A DNA stretch of 64,000 bases, from assembly GCA_003550325.1 (NCBI GenBank), contig QKWP01002059.1, positions 1-64,000 on the forward strand, read 5' to 3'. Below are positions 20,064 through 31,702 of this stretch, one piece after another. The position numbers and the translations under genes were made by a program. The notes beneath the pieces are model-generated. The model was given only the letters and a program-made list of their open reading frames with translations, ran no database searches and was not told the origin of the DNA. The stretch comes from Gigaspora rosea (Eukaryota > Glomeromycota > Glomeromycetes > Diversisporales > Gigasporaceae). Positions within the stretch are counted from its first letter, which is position 1, and every line of letters starts with the position of its first letter.

Positions 20064-20690
20064 TTATTAAATAAGTATTTCGTGTCTAAAAAAAAAAAAT
20101 AATAATACTAATAATATACCGTATAAAAAATCTTAGCAAAATTTTTTGTATAAATATTTAATTAAGAAATAAAAAATTTGGAGTCATAATCCTATTCATT
20201 TTTATGGTTTATTATATATATATCAATAACATTATTATACTAATTTCGATAAAAAATGTATCAATAACATAAAAAAAATTATTGTACTAATTTCGATTAC
20301 AAAATATACCAGTATCAACAAGGATATTAATTTACATTGGTAGAAATAATAGAATAATTTGCCAATCTAACTGTATTTATATTTAACTCTTTTTAAAAAA
20401 ATTTTGTTTAAAAATTTTCAGGTTTTTTAATAATACAAACCAACTATCATTTTCTAATATTATCTTAATTGTCTAAATTAATTTAAATTTATTTTTAATG
20501 GGTTTATAAGAAAAAACTATCTTTTTTTAAATAAATATGATATAGTGTCTATTAAAATTTGTAGAAAAATTAATAAAGAAAATATAAAAAGTTTGTATTA
20601 TACTGTACTAATGTAGTTTTGAGAAGTATAAAATAGTTACTTAAATAGATAATAAAAATAATTTTAACTAATACAAAATAGCAAAAAAAA
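20064..20690. other. 3' flank of the F-box gene, AT-rich
   Basis: ATTAAATAAGTATTTCG and ATTAAGAAATAAAAAATTTGG provide possible polyadenylation signals. TACTAATTTCGAT(T/A)A occurs twice (20238, 20285) in a short duplicated segment. No gene. Confidence 0.4.
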
Positions 20691-20696
20691 ACACAT

Positions 20697-20842
20697 CTAT
20701 AAATACACCCTTTATAAGTGCACACTTTCTCAAATGCATACTCATATTTTGTCCTAAATATATATGTGCTCTTTATAAATGTGCTTTTTTTTTATTGTTT
20801 TCTAAGCCCCAAGAGTATGCATTTATAAAGGGTTTACTGTAT
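20697..20842. mobile_element. Diverged mariner-like MITE
   Basis: CTATAAATACACCCTTTATA and AATGCATACTC on the left are mirrored by GAGTATGCATTTATAAAGGG and TTTACTGTA on the right. The sequence is related to the CAGTC...ATGCATTTAGAGAGG family at 61073-61247. Confidence 0.55.
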
Positions 20843-20844
20843 TT

Positions 20845-22620
20845 TAAAAATAGCTGCTACTTTGATATTTTTTTATTTAGTCCAGACCTATTTTTATCTA
20901 TAATATTTGCAAAACTAATAAAGCTTTTATCTACTATAATTAATTTTTAAATATAATTAATTTTAAATTTAAATATAAAAATATTACTACAGTATTTTTA
21001 AAGAATATTTCTAACTATAACTAGTAGTGACCATCACTACCCTTTTGTGTAGCCCAAAATTTAATTTATTTAATGAATATTATCATGGTATTATCATTAT
21101 CAAATGTATTACATTATTGCTTCAAGAAATATTTATTATATAACGATAGCATATTTTACATCATTTCGCATAATTTTATTAGATCTTACTATTCTATCGG
21201 CTATGCGCAACTAAACACACCCATACACAACTTTATTATAAAACAATACACTTTGTAGTGCTTCACTTGCACTTAGCAACACCTATAGGGCTTGCTTTGC
21301 TTATCCTATAATCGCTTTGCTACAGCTATTGCCTCCGCTTTGCTCATTTTTCTAATTAATTAATGACCTACATTATTGCATTTCAAAAAAACTAAAAATC
21401 CAACATGAAAACTCAACATGAATCAACATGAAAAATACCAAAATTGTGGTTTGAGGAACTTAAAAAAAAGAAAACACAAAGTTAATACTACAAATAAGTG
21501 AAGCAAAGGAAAAAAACTACTAAATAGCAATGAAAGATATACCAAAAAGACAAAAAATTAACTAATGATACCAGCAACAAAAAAAGTACTGAAATTATTG
21601 CTGAAGAACCTAAAAAAAAAAGAAAATTAATAGTTAGCAAGAAGAATTAACAAAAAAAAAACAAATAAAAACACTGAATTAAAAGTACTAGTGGTGAAAA
21701 ATGCATTAAAAAACAAAGGTACCAGCAAAAAAAGACGTGCTAAAAAATGCAATAAAAAACATGATAAAAAACATGCTGAAAGTTAAAGTACCAACTAATG
21801 ACATCAATGATGTACACCAATAATTAAAAGTACTAAAATTGGTACAACCTAAAAAAGAAATGCAAAAGATTTACCAAGAGTAAATGAAATGAAAGAAGAA
21901 AAAACTATGGCATTGTTAAATCACATCACTGGTGTTCAACACCACTATTATTTTTGTTATGAGCTGCAGTGTAATGTGAAGTTCAGGTAGAAATGTGATA
22001 TTTTTTAAAAATGATCATAACGCAAAAATTCAGTTATAAAATCACCTTTGGGGCTCTAACAAAAAAAAATCTCTTATAAAATTTTGGTATAAACTATGCC
22101 ATGCTCTATCCCAGGTCTTAACTCTAACCCTAATATTAATTGAAATTTAATTTTTGTTTTTTATACAAATTATTTTGATTTACTTGTCACATGAATTTTC
22201 ATATTTCTGGTATTGAACACCATAGGTGCGATATATAATTTTTGAAAAACTAAAAACACAACGAAAGACACACTGACATGGATATAGTACTAAAAAACAA
22301 CACCAATGACTTACACTAGCAACAAAAAATACCAGAACTATTACTTGAAGAACCTACAAAAGAGAAATGCAAAAGCTATTATCAAGAACAAAGAAAAAAA
22401 ACTAGACATGCTGAAAAATGCACCAAAATGAGTGAAATATGACTAATGACACTAGCAACACAACAACAAAAAGCACTAAAACCATTATCTAAAAATCTAC
22501 AAAAAGAAAAAGTATAAGTTAATATTGTAATACTGGTCAAAAACTAAATACCAAATAGATAACTAAAAAAAATACTTATATACAATCTGATATTGTATAG
22601 CCAGTAGTAATCATTACTAC
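20845..22620. other. A-rich repeat-derived DNA
   Basis: From 21360 the strand is A-rich, with recurring words such as ACCAGCAACAAAAAA, GAAGAACCTAAAAAA and CACTAATGACA. It looks like a degraded mini-repeat similar to the AAGACCACTACCAAAG block at 23.7 kb. At 21918-22245 an apparent MITE-like unit is bounded by GGTGTTCAACACC and GGTATTGAACACC palindromes and carries TTAACTCTAACCCTAAT. No gene is supported; the 61-codon frame at 21073 is AT background. Confidence 0.4.
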
Positions 22621-22975
22621 TGGTTATTTTAATTATATTTTATTTTTTAAATACTGTAATATTATTTATATTTTATAAGACAATAAAAATATTTTATACA
22701 ATAAACACAACTCTCCCATCGATCACTTGTCCAAAATTTTAAGCAAAAATTTTTTTAGTAAAAGACGAAGCAGCTATAATACTGGTTTTTATAAAGGTCA
22801 ACTTTTTTTCTATTTTGCCTTGGGACTCCTTTATATATTCGGCAAGCAAGCCAGAAGCGTCGGTTGTGCAAGATAACTGGCAGTGGGTGCCATTGGTACA
22901 AGAAATTCTGGTGGAAGTTCTATTCCGTTGATAAAGGTTTTATAGTTTGGCCAGGCGGTGAACTAAAAAATGAGT
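22621..22975. other. Non-coding, unassigned
   Basis: 22800-22960 has normal base composition (AGCCAGAAGCGTCGGTTGTG and neighbours) but no open frame or terminus that I recognise. It may be a transposon remnant. Confidence 0.3.
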
Positions 22976-23175
22976 AGGGTTCCAAACCGGTTTGAAAATC
23001 GCTACCCGTGACCCGTCGGGTCAAACACCTTCTCCAACCGGGTATCCGAAACCAAAACGGGTCACCCGGATATAATCGGGTGACCCGGATACCCGATTAA
23101 AAAACTTTTGCCTGTGACCTATTGGGTTACTCTCATCAACCAGGTACCCAAAACTAAAACCGGATAATCAGTTAT
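22976..23175. repeat. ACCCG/CGGGT palindromic-word array with GTAGGGTTCC start
   Basis: Begins GTAGGGTTCCAAACCGG (22976) and continues almost entirely as GGGTGACCCG, CCGGGTATCC and CGGATACCCG words in both orientations. The first ten bases equal the TIR of the element at 33442-33712, whose interior is made of a different word. A matching right end was not found, so this copy may be truncated. Confidence 0.6.
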
Positions 23176-23689
23176 CCATAAAAGAAATTAGTTCAATATG
23201 TGCTTTTAATAAGCTGTGAAATAAGTTATAATTTATTCAAAAAATCAAGAGCTTTTTTAGAGCCAGACAAAGTCGTTAGTGCAACCATGCAGAAACAATG
23301 ANCGTCTATATATTATATTAATCAATTAGAATTAAATTAAATGATCATACCATATATGGATAGGGGTGGCTACTAAGTAAAAAATATTACATAATAAATG
23401 ACACGCCCCTAACAAATCAAAAATTGCACTACAACTAAAAAAAAAAACACAAAGTAACAAAAATCCAAACTCTAACCTGAACTCTAACCCAACCCCCAAA
23501 CTCTAACTCTGCTCTAATCTACACTAACTTTTAACTCTTAATTCTTAAAATCTATACTAACTTTTAACTCTTAACTCTTACTACAATGCAACAATAAAAT
23601 TATAAGCACCATCAAAATATCAACAATACCAAAAACTATGACAAGACCACAAATACTAACAACTTAAAGCCAAGGTGAAACTACCAAAA

Positions 23690-23960
23690 AAATATATAAG
23701 ACCACTACCAAAGAAATATGCAAAACCACTATCAAAGAACATGCAAGACTACTACCAAAGAAATATACAAGACTACCACTAAAGAAACATGCAAGACCAC
23801 TACCAAAAAAACATGCAAGACTACTACTAAAAAAATATGCAAAACCATTACCAAAAAAATGTATAATAGCTGCGACAATACCAATAATAATATGCAAGAC
23901 ACTACTAAAAAAATGTGCAAAACTACTACTAAAAAGACCACCTACCAAGAAGAAAATCTA
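23690..23960. repeat. 27-bp minisatellite, left palindrome arm
   Basis: Imperfect units around AAGACCACTACCAAAGAAA repeat with a 27-bp spacing. A multiple of three keeps both strands open and creates a Cys-Lys-Thr-Thr-Thr-Lys-Lys frame. The mirror copy is at 26176-26446. I treat it as non-coding. Confidence 0.7.
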
Positions 23961-24339
23961 ATAGTGGCACCAACAATGATACCTTGAACGACACCAACAA
24001 TGATATTCAAAATACCACTGAAGAAACATGCAAAACCACTACTGAAAAGACCACCCACCAAGAAGAAAATCTAATGGTAGTACTAACAACAACACTAGTA
24101 ATGACAATAGTAGCTAAAAAAGAAAAAAAAATTAGTAAATGAAAACATAAAAAAATAAAAACAAAAAAAATAAAAAAATAATTATTATCTTCATTTTGAT
24201 AATCTTATTTATAATACATTCATATAGGAGTGCAGGTGTGTGAAAAAATGTTTAAATTATATATAAAATATTTTTATTTTTTGTTAATTAACCTGGTGGT
24301 TATATCATATTTTATTATATAGTAGCAAACTACATATGC

Positions 24340-24575
24340 AAATGTCTCTTCACTACCGGCTTTTCAAGCCTTACAATTAAAACACAATTCGTCCAGTTAC
24401 TATGGGCACTTATCCGAGACCTGCCAGAGTAGATTTCACCTTACTAGAAACTGGGGTATTTATATATCTCCAATTACTAGATCAACAGCTTGGATCTACA
24501 GCCAGTCATAACCATCTACTTTTCTTTCAAACTTCTTCCACCTAGGTCCGGCAGAGATATTAACTACAGTCAGAC
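24340..24575. other. Unassigned higher-GC segment in the palindrome arm
   Basis: 24340-24570 (mirror 25566-25796) has mixed composition and contains no open frame. GGCAGAGATATTAACTACAG leads into the mariner-like terminus. It could be a SINE or another RNA-derived piece, but no A/B boxes are clear. Confidence 0.3.
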
Positions 24576-24576
24576 C

Positions 24577-24665
24577 TCTCTAAATGCATATTGTTGGGAC
24601 CAGCTCTGAGGTATGCATTTAAGGAGGTATGCATTTAAGGAGGTATGCATTTAGAGAACATTTAT
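24577..24665. mobile_element. Mariner-like MITE half, duplicated in both arms
   Basis: CAGTCAGACCTCTCTAAATG with GGTATGCATTTAAGG words equals the right half of the complete element at 61073-61247. The mirror at 25471-25559 is also a right half. No left half is present, which indicates duplication of one half and not a natural element with two ends. Confidence 0.7.
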
Positions 24666-24680
24666 TTTTATAAGTCAAAA

Positions 24681-25459
24681 TGGTGAAATGTGGCGTGCTT
24701 CCATCTAAAAGTTTTTTCTTACTAAGCTAACAATACATGTCCACTAATTGAAAGTTGTAAAGCTTGTCGAGGCGCATCTAACGGTGGTTAGATCATCCAA
24801 ATCGGCCCAGTAGATGGCGAGTTATCGTTGAAAAACTATTGGCCGACTATATAAAATTACATATAAAAATCACTATAGGCGAAATGTGCCGTGCTTCCAT
24901 CTAAACCTTTTTTTCTTGCTAAGTTAACGATATATGGCTACTAATTGAAAGTTGTAGAGCTCGTCGAGGCACATCTAACGGCAGTTAGATCATCCAAATT
25001 GGCCAAGTGGATGGCGAGATATCGTCGAAAAACGATTGGCCGACTATATAAAATCTCTGTAAACAAAAATTGTTTTATATAGAGATTTTATAAGTCGGCC
25101 AATGGTTTTTCGATGATATCTCGCCATCCACTGGGCCGATTTGGATGATCTAACCACCGTTAGATGCGTCTCGATGAGCTCTACAACTTTCAATTATTGG
25201 CCATGTATCGTTAACATAGTAAAAAAATGTTTTAGATGGAAGCACGCCACATTTCGCCTATAGTGATTTTTATATGTAATTTTATATAGTCGGCCAATAG
25301 TTTTTCAACGATAACTCGCCATCTACTGGGCCGATTTGGATGATCTAACCACCGTTAGATGCGCCTCGACAAGCTTTACAACTTTCAATTAGTGGACATG
25401 TATTGTTAGCTTAGTAAGAAAAAACTTTTAGATGGAAGCACGCCACATTTCACCATTTT
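24681..25459. mobile_element. Composite family A MITE at the palindrome centre
   Basis: Outer half-copies (24681-24860 and 25276-25459) flank a full, imperfectly palindromic unit (about 24885-25252) through ATATAAAAATCACTATAGG linkers. The full unit starts GCGAAATGTGCCGTGCTTCC and ends GCACGCCACATTTCGC. Its loop is around 25060-25076. The same architecture, minus one half, occurs at 1386-2934. Confidence 0.75.
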
Positions 25460-26726
25460 GACTTATAAAAATAAATGTTCTCTAAATGCATACCTCCTTA
25501 AATGCATACCTCCTTAAATGCATACCTCAGAGCTGGTCCCAACAATATGCATTTAGAGAGGTCTGACTGTAGTTAATATCTCTGCCGGACCTAGGTGGAA
25601 GAAGTTTGAAAGAAAAGTAGATGGTTATGACTGGCTGTAGATCCAAGCTGTTGATCTAGTAATTGGAGATATATAAATACCCCAGTTTCTAGTAAGGTGA
25701 AATCTACTCTGGCAGGTCTCGGATAAGTGCCCATAGTAACTGGACGAATTGTGTTTTAATTGTAAGGCTTGAAAAGCCGGTAGTGAAGAGACATTTGCAT
25801 ATGTAGTTTGCTACTATATAATAAAATATGATATAACCACCAGGTTAATTAACAAAAAATAAAAATATTTTATATATAATTTAAACATTTTTTCACACAC
25901 CTGCACTCCTATATGAATGTATTATAAATAAGATTATCAAAATGAAGATAATAATTATTTTTTTATTTTTTTTGTTTTTATTTTTTTATGTTTTCATTTA
26001 CTAATTTTTTTTTCTTTTTTAGCTACTATTGTCATTACTAGTGTTGTTGTTAGTACTACCATTAGATTTTCTTCTTGGTGGGTGGTCTTTTCAGTAGTGG
26101 TTTTGCATGTTTCTTCAGTGGTATTTTGAATATCATTGTTGGTGTCGTTCAAGGTATCATTGTTGGTGCCACTATTAGATTTTCTTCTTGGTAGGTGGTC
26201 TTTTTAGTAGTAGTTTTGCACATTTTTTTAGTAGTGTCTTGCATATTATTATTGGTATTGTCGCAGCTATTATACATTTTTTTGGTAATGGTTTTGCATA
26301 TTTTTTTAGTAGTAGTCTTGCATGTTTTTTTGGTAGTGGTCTTGCATGTTTCTTTAGTGGTAGTCTTGTATATTTCTTTGGTAGTAGTCTTGCATGTTCT
26401 TTGATAGTGGTTTTGCATATTTCTTTGGTAGTGGTCTTATATATTTTTTTGGTAGTTTCACCTTGGCTTTAAGTTGTTAGTATTTGTGGTCTTGTCATAG
26501 TTTTTGGTATTGTTGATATTTTGATGGTGCTTATAATTTTATTGTTGCATTGTAGTAAGAGTTAAGAGTTAAAAGTTAGTATAGATTTTAAGAATTAAGA
26601 GTTAAAAGTTAGTGTAGATTAGAGCAGAGTTAGAGTTTGGGGGTTGGGTTAGAGTTCAGGTTAGAGTTTGGATTTTTGTTACTTTGTGTTTTTTTTTTTA
26701 GTTGTAGTGCAATTTTTGATTTGTTA

Positions 26727-26892
26727 GGGGCGTGTCATTTATTATGTAATATTTTTTACTTAGTAGCCACCCCTATCCATATATGGTATGATCATTTAAT
26801 TTAATTCTAATTGATTAATATAATATATAGACGTGATCACTACTTTTAACTATGTATCCATGGTAAAAATTACATAATAAATAGCATGCCTC
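26727..26892. mobile_element. Harbinger-like MITE, family H1 (complete copy)
   Basis: Bounded by GGGGCGTGTCATTTATTATG and the complement of GAGGCATGCTATTTATTATG. TTA duplication at 26724-26726 and 26893-26895. Length 166 bp, the same as the copy at 3357. The mirrored copy in the left palindrome arm stops at 23303. Confidence 0.8.
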
Positions 26893-26895
26893 TTA

Positions 26896-27225
26896 TATTC
26901 TTGCTTTTTTCTTTTTTTTTTTTTTAATAAAAAATTTTTAAAGTTTTTAAAAATTTTTTTATAAATTTGTAATTGATGTTGATTGGCTAGTTACAAGTGA
27001 TTAATTATGTATTTACATAATCAGCTTTGATTGGTCAATTACAGGAATGCATGACTGTGCAGGTGTGTAAAATTTTTAAACCCTAATTTAAAAACTTACA
27101 AAATATAAATATTTAATAAGTATTGCTAATTTATATCTCTGGCGATATTAACTAGTTATATAATAGTTCTAAATTTTATTATAAAAACTACTACTAAAAA
27201 TGCACAGCACTAAAGACAGATACAG
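26896..27225. other. AT-rich non-coding DNA
   Basis: Poly(T) at 26910-26925, TTGATTGGTCAATTACA-type words at 26975-27045. No gene. Confidence 0.4.
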
Positions 27226-27229
27226 GGTA

Positions 27230-27890
27230 TAGGTGAGATTTTCTGGGTCACGTGATCGATCGATCTCTAATCCAGGTCAGTACTGATCTCCAGTTTAGAT
27301 CAAATCACGTGATTACGTAGGACTTTTCCTGTTTCACAGATCAATATAAAAAAAAATAAATACATGATAACTTTTTTTTTAACCAATCTTTTTTTTTTTA
27401 ATGTTGCTGTTCGTCGTTGGTGTTGTCGCCTCTTCGGGTTTTTCTTTGGTTTCATCATCGGTTGCGGTTTACTTTTTTTCTTCTATTGTCGTTTCGTCGT
27501 GTCTTTGAGTTTCTTGTACTGCCATTTCATTTGTAGTCTTTTTTTTCCTATAGTGCTGTTATTTAGTCTTTTCTTGCTGCCGTTTTTTCTTGCCGTTTCT
27601 CTTGCCATTTCTCTTTTCTTGCTGTTTCTTTTGCCGTTTCTCTTCTTTTGCCATTTCTTTTGCCGTTTTTCTTCTCTTGCCATTTCTTTTGCTATTTCTC
27701 TTGCCGTTAATGTTTTGCTAGGTGTCATAGCGCTATAATTGTTGTTAATGGATGGGTTTGTGTTAGATAAGGGATAGAGTTAGTAGTTAGATTGTAGTAT
27801 TAAGGTTATTATTAGTGCAGGGTTAGATAGTCGTGTGAGATTAGAATAGTGGTATTAAGGTTAGTATTAGTAAAGTTTGAGTTTGTAAAT
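27230..27890. mobile_element. Element E, copy 1 (inverted relative to 31.9-32.6 kb)
   Basis: Starts with GTGAGATTTTCTGGGTCACGTGATCGATC-like sequence (core TTTTCTGGGTCACGTGATCG, 27239-27258). A TCGTCGTTGGTGTTGTCGCC block and a TCTCTTGCCATTTCTCTT mini-repeat (27550-27710) follow, then GGGATAGAGTTAG and GTATTAAGGTTAGTATTAGT. All but the mini-repeat have counterparts in reverse order at 31920-32570. The Lys/Arg-rich frame on the minus strand (27483-27728) is a product of the mini-repeat. Confidence 0.55.
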
Positions 27891-28149
27891 AAAGATAATT
27901 AAAAAGCAAATATATACATACTATCTTGTCTTCTTGTACCTTTTTCTTCTAATCGTTGTAATTGAAACTCTTCTATAGATAAAGTGGGTTTAAAGTGTTA
28001 TAAATTAAAAAAAAATTTAAAATAAACAATAGTTTAAAATAATAAAATAAATAAAGGCATATTAAAGAAAAATAAAAAAATAATTAAAATTAAACTGAAT
28101 TTTTAATAAAAAATCAAGAAAAATAAAAAAAATAATTTAAAATACCTGT
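27891..28149. other. A-rich non-coding DNA
   Basis: AATAAAATAATTTAAAA-type low complexity on the plus strand from 28005. No gene. Confidence 0.4.
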
Positions 28150-28566
28150 AAATAAAATAATTTAAAACATGGCACATGCCTCTCTTCCATTCCTTTAGAC
28201 ATTGCTCCCCAAAAATTCTTGCTCAACAGGTTCACTCTCCTATTATTGTAAAATCCTGTTCCTCACCAAACCAATAATCTGATAAAAGAAATTCACAAAA
28301 TAATCAACAACCTAAAATGGCTCAACTAACAAAGGATTTCGCTTTGGAGTGACAGTCTAAAAAATACTAATTGGGACCTTACCTTACAATACCTGGCATA
28401 TAATGATGCACCTAAAGCATTATATACTAACCCTAAAATTTCAAAATTAAAAAACTTTAAAGTCAAGATGCTAGCTGAAGAATTACCTACACACCTTCTT
28501 CTTCATTTCAGAAACCCGAAAAAAACCCTAACTATCTTTGTTCTAGATGCCGTTCTGCACTGGAAG

Positions 28567-29245
28567 CAGTATTTAAAATTCAAATTCAAAATTATGTTCT
28601 CAAATTAACTAAATTTAGAGTATTAATTATACATGCTGGCAAAACCCGGACAAATTCCAAATAATAAAAAAACAATTGCTATTTATAAAAGATTAAATCA
28701 AATAAATAATCTTAATATTTTGTAAATATATTATTTATAACTATAAGAATATATATGATTTGTTTAAATAAAGATTATTAATAAAGTTTTTGAGATATTA
28801 GTTATACTAGAATTTGGGATTTGGGATTTGGGATGACGGACAAATCCCAAACTATAGTAAGTCGGGATTTTGCCAACATGTATAGTATTAATGCTCTCAA
28901 AAAATTTTTAATGTTCTCATTTTATAGAATTTATTTTTTAAATATGTATATATTTTTATTGTATAAACCTATTTTGAACTTTTAAGTAAAGTTATAGACA
29001 AAGGCTTTTTGATTTTAATAGTACTTAGAACATTTAAATTGGTTGAATTAATCATGCAATATACTTATTTAACTTTTTGCAACTATAAATCTTTTCTTCA
29101 AAAAAAACTAATACTAATAATATTTTGAGAACATTTTATCAGTACAAAATGTTCTCAAATAAGAGAACTTTATTTTAAATATTAATGTTCTTAAAAAAAT
29201 TTAGTATTCTCATGAGAACATAAGAACATCAAATTTTAAACACTG
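28567..29245. mobile_element. hAT-like MITE with perfect 8-bp duplication
   Basis: The left terminus CAGTATTTAAAATTCAAATT and the right terminus (minus strand CAGTGTTTAAAATTTGATGT) both lead into TTATGTTCTC. ACTGGAAG flanks both sides exactly (28559-28566, 29246-29253). An 8-bp TSD and CAGTG-type ends match hAT elements. The 679 bp hold no transposase. It interrupts the LINE remnant and contains another insertion. Confidence 0.85.
28628..28884. mobile_element. Inner MITE with perfect 8-bp duplication
   Basis: Ends TATACATGCTGGCAAAACCC and (minus strand) TATACATGTTGGCAAAATCC, flanked by GTATTAAT at 28620-28627 and 28885-28892. The 257-bp interior has tandem TTTGGGA words (28812-28832). Confidence 0.85.
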
Positions 29246-29904
29246 ACTGGAAGATACCACACATTTGCTCACATGTATAGCCAACCTCTTCAATTTTCGA
29301 ATGGAACTAAAAAGAATTCTTACAAAAACAGCAAAGAAACATGAACTGATTCTCGACAAGCTGGATATATTCATCCGATCATTCATCGACTTACATATCA
29401 CAAAAGGAACACCGATTGGAATAATTACTACAAATACGCTAATTTCCATGCAACTAGACAAACAAAAACTTAAATATACAGTGCTCCTTTATCGCAATAT
29501 TGCAGAATTCTTATACATCAAACTGTAGATACCCTCAAAATGCTTGCTCCATTCGCAAGGCTTATATACTCTAGAACAAATGCCTGCCCCTACTTTATCA
29601 CCTACACTCCTTTAACGCATGCCTTTACAATCCAGAAATTAACTAGACACATTGCCACTAACTCCACCTCTCTCAGAAATTGCTCGAAAACTAGAGGTCT
29701 ATGACCATTCTAGTAAAGAATTAGGTCAAGTGTAAACCTTAGCTCTTACCTCTACTTCTCTTTAGATTAGTTTTTCTTCCTACATGTATTATTATGTATA
29801 AATGAACAAATCTTAATAAAGAACTAGAGGATAGATATCTTTTTAAAAAAAAAATAAAATAAAATAAAATAATTTAAAATAAAATAATTTAAAGAATATT
29901 TCTA

Positions 29905-30235
29905 ATTTACACTACAGGTGATTTCACCTATAGTCAATTTGCCAATTAAAATTCAGGATCAGGTGTAACATGTAAATCAATCTTTGTGTAACAAAAACAA
30001 AGAAATTTTTAAAAAATTGCTAAAATTGCTTCTAGCCTAAAAACTTGCCTATAAAACTACTTTTTTTATACAAAAAAAAAATTCCTTGTAAAATTTTGGT
30101 ATAAACTATGCCCCTCTGCTCCATTCTAGTTCTTACTCTTACTCTAATATTAAAAAAATTTTACTTTTACTTAATAAAAATTGTTTGTTTTTATTTATTT
30201 ATTTATTACAGGTGATAATCACCTGTGGTAAACAT
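29905..30235. mobile_element. MITE family F, copy 1 (ends carry AGGTGAT..ATCACCT palindromes)
   Basis: Begins near ACAGGTGATTTCACCTATAG (29918-29937) and ends near CAGGTGATAATCACCTGTGG (30211-30230), each itself palindromic. The interior shares CCAATTAAAATTCAGGATCA and AAAATTTTGGTATAAACTATG-type text with 40035-40730 and, more weakly, with 21918-22245 and 38165-38480. Confidence 0.65.
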
Positions 30236-30578
30236 TAGTTAATTTCTAATTTAAAAATGTTTTTTTTTTAAATTATTTTATTTATTTTTTTTTATTTAAA
30301 TCGTTTATATTTTAAATTTATTAAATAAAAAAATGTATTTATAAATAAAAAAAGTAAATGATTTAAAAAAATAATTTAAACGAATTTAAAAATTATCAAT
30401 TATTTTTTTTAATTTGTTTAAATTTTTTTATTTTATAAATACATTTTTTTTAAAATTATTTTATTTATTTTTTTTTATTTAATTATTTTTTTTTATTTTA
30501 TAAATTCGTTTTTTTTTAAATTATTTTATTTTTTTTATTTAAATTCGTTTTAAATTTAATTGTTTTTTATTTTTTTCT
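30236..30578. repeat. AT low-complexity tract
   Basis: Almost only TTTATTTTTTTTAAATT-type words. A second such tract (31080-31490) lies on the other side of the MITE at 30579-31074. Confidence 0.7.
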
Positions 30579-31074
30579 CATATTAGCGGATCGGCATAGT
30601 TGGGTAAATCGACAAATCATGATCGAGGATTATCAAAAAAATTTTACTCGAAAATTTATTATAGAGCGAATTTCACAAAAATGGCCTTTTTAACCAGCTT
30701 TGCATTTATAATTAAGTATGTAGAACATTATGAAATTCATGTATTTAATTATAAGCCAAAAGGAGATTAAAAAGGCCATTTTTTTGAAAATTAGTATCCG
30801 AATTTACCCTTGATAGTTACCAACCCATCTTACAATGCCCAACCCATTCTAAAACACCTGAGTATTTCAACAAATAGTAAAAATACTTTTTTCTACAGCT
30901 TAGCATAGCTCTTTTATTAGATTTTTTTGGGGTTTTAACTTGTCTAGATGTCGAAGAAGACCTTTTGTTAGTTGTAACAAGTGCTTCATTTGTTAGTTTT
31001 CAATGACACTTAGGAGCAAATTTTCGTGTACAGTTTATTGAAAAAAGGCCCAATTATGCTGATCCGCTAATATG
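30579..31074. mobile_element. MITE with CATATTAGCGGATC(G/A)GCAT termini
   Basis: CATATTAGCGGATCGGCATA at 30579 is mirrored by TATGCTGATCCGCTAATATG ending at 31074. The element is 496 bp and sits inside AT low-complexity DNA. An inner inverted pair, ATGGCCTTTTTAA/TTAAAAAGGCCAT, spans about 30684-30780. Confidence 0.75.
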
Positions 31075-31079
31075 TACTT

Positions 31080-31495
31080 TTTAAATTTTTTTTTATTTAA
31101 ATTAGTTTTTTATTTTTATTTAATTTGTTATTATTTTTTTTTAATTTGTTTTTTTTATTTTAATTTATTTTATAATTCATTTATTTATATTCTTTTTTTT
31201 ATTTTAATTTTTTTTAAATTATTTTATTTTTTTTAATTCGTTTTAATTTATTTTTTTTATTTTAAATTCATTTAATTTTTTTAAATTATTGTTTTTTTTT
31301 TATTTTATAATTTTTTTTAATTTTTTTTTATTTTTTATTAATTTGTTATTTTGTATTTATTTTTTTTTGTATATGTTTTTTAAATTATTTTTAAATTATT
31401 TTTCTATTTTTTTTTAAAATTTGTTATTTTATTTTATTTGATTTTAAATTATTTTATTTATTTATTATAAATTAATCTTATTAACATTTATTTTC
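31080..31495. repeat. AT low-complexity tract
   Basis: T-rich with TTTTAATTTGTTATT and TTATTTTAAATTCATT-type words. No coding capacity. Confidence 0.7.
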
Positions 31496-31577
31496 GTTTA
31501 TTAATAACAAGCACAGGGTCAAATATTACCACCTATACCGAATTTTCTTAAAGAAAATTTTTGACGATAATAAGTAT

Positions 31578-31702
31578 ACAATATTGGGCAAAAATTGTAG
31601 AATAACAGTAATTTGGCAAATGATCACGTGCCGCTCTGCGGCACATGTAACCAATCATTTGCCAAATTACTGATTCCAACAATTTGCTCAATATTGGTGT
31701 TA
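31578..31702. mobile_element. Small palindromic MITE
   Basis: AGTAATTTGGCAAATGATCA (31609-31628) and its inverse TCATTTGCCAAATTACT (about 31655-31672) surround GTGCCGCTCTGCGGCAC, a tight G+C hairpin. Outer arms ACAATATTGGGCAAA and TTTGCTCAATATTGGTGT extend the palindrome to about 125 bp. Confidence 0.65.

Larger units (their letters stand above)
23303..26833. repeat. 3.5-kb near-perfect palindrome
   Basis: Position x on the left equals the complement of position 50136-x on the right. Arms are 23303-24880 and 25256-26833 and appear identical wherever I compared them. The middle 375 bp is an ordinary, imperfect family A MITE. The left arm starts at the base after the N at 23302, in the middle of an H1 MITE that is complete on the right side. 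Paired frames such as 23718-23987 (+) and 26149-26418 (-) are mirror images, not two genes. It may be a real inverted duplication or a fold-back artefact of amplification or assembly. Confidence 0.9.
28150..29850 (+). pseudogene. LINE 3'-terminal remnant with poly(A) tail
   Basis: Plus-strand translation at 28375-28580 gives a diagnostic stretch, TNWDLTLQYLAYNDAPKALY, then SKLKNFKVKMLAEELPTH and a CSRCRSALE zinc-knuckle-like motif that needs one frame change. This resembles the C-terminal region of LINE ORF2 proteins of AM fungi. The sequence resumes after a hAT-like insertion at 29254 with many stops. It ends near 29831 in TTAAAAAAAAAATAAAATAA, a poly(A) tail typical of LINEs. The reverse transcriptase core is absent, so this is a 5'-truncated, dead copy. 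Confidence 0.6.

Noticed and set aside
23718..26418. Two identical 89-codon Lys/Thr/Cys-rich proteins on opposite strands
   Set aside because: They are mirror images in the palindrome and products of a 27-bp repeat that keeps all frames open; not two genes.
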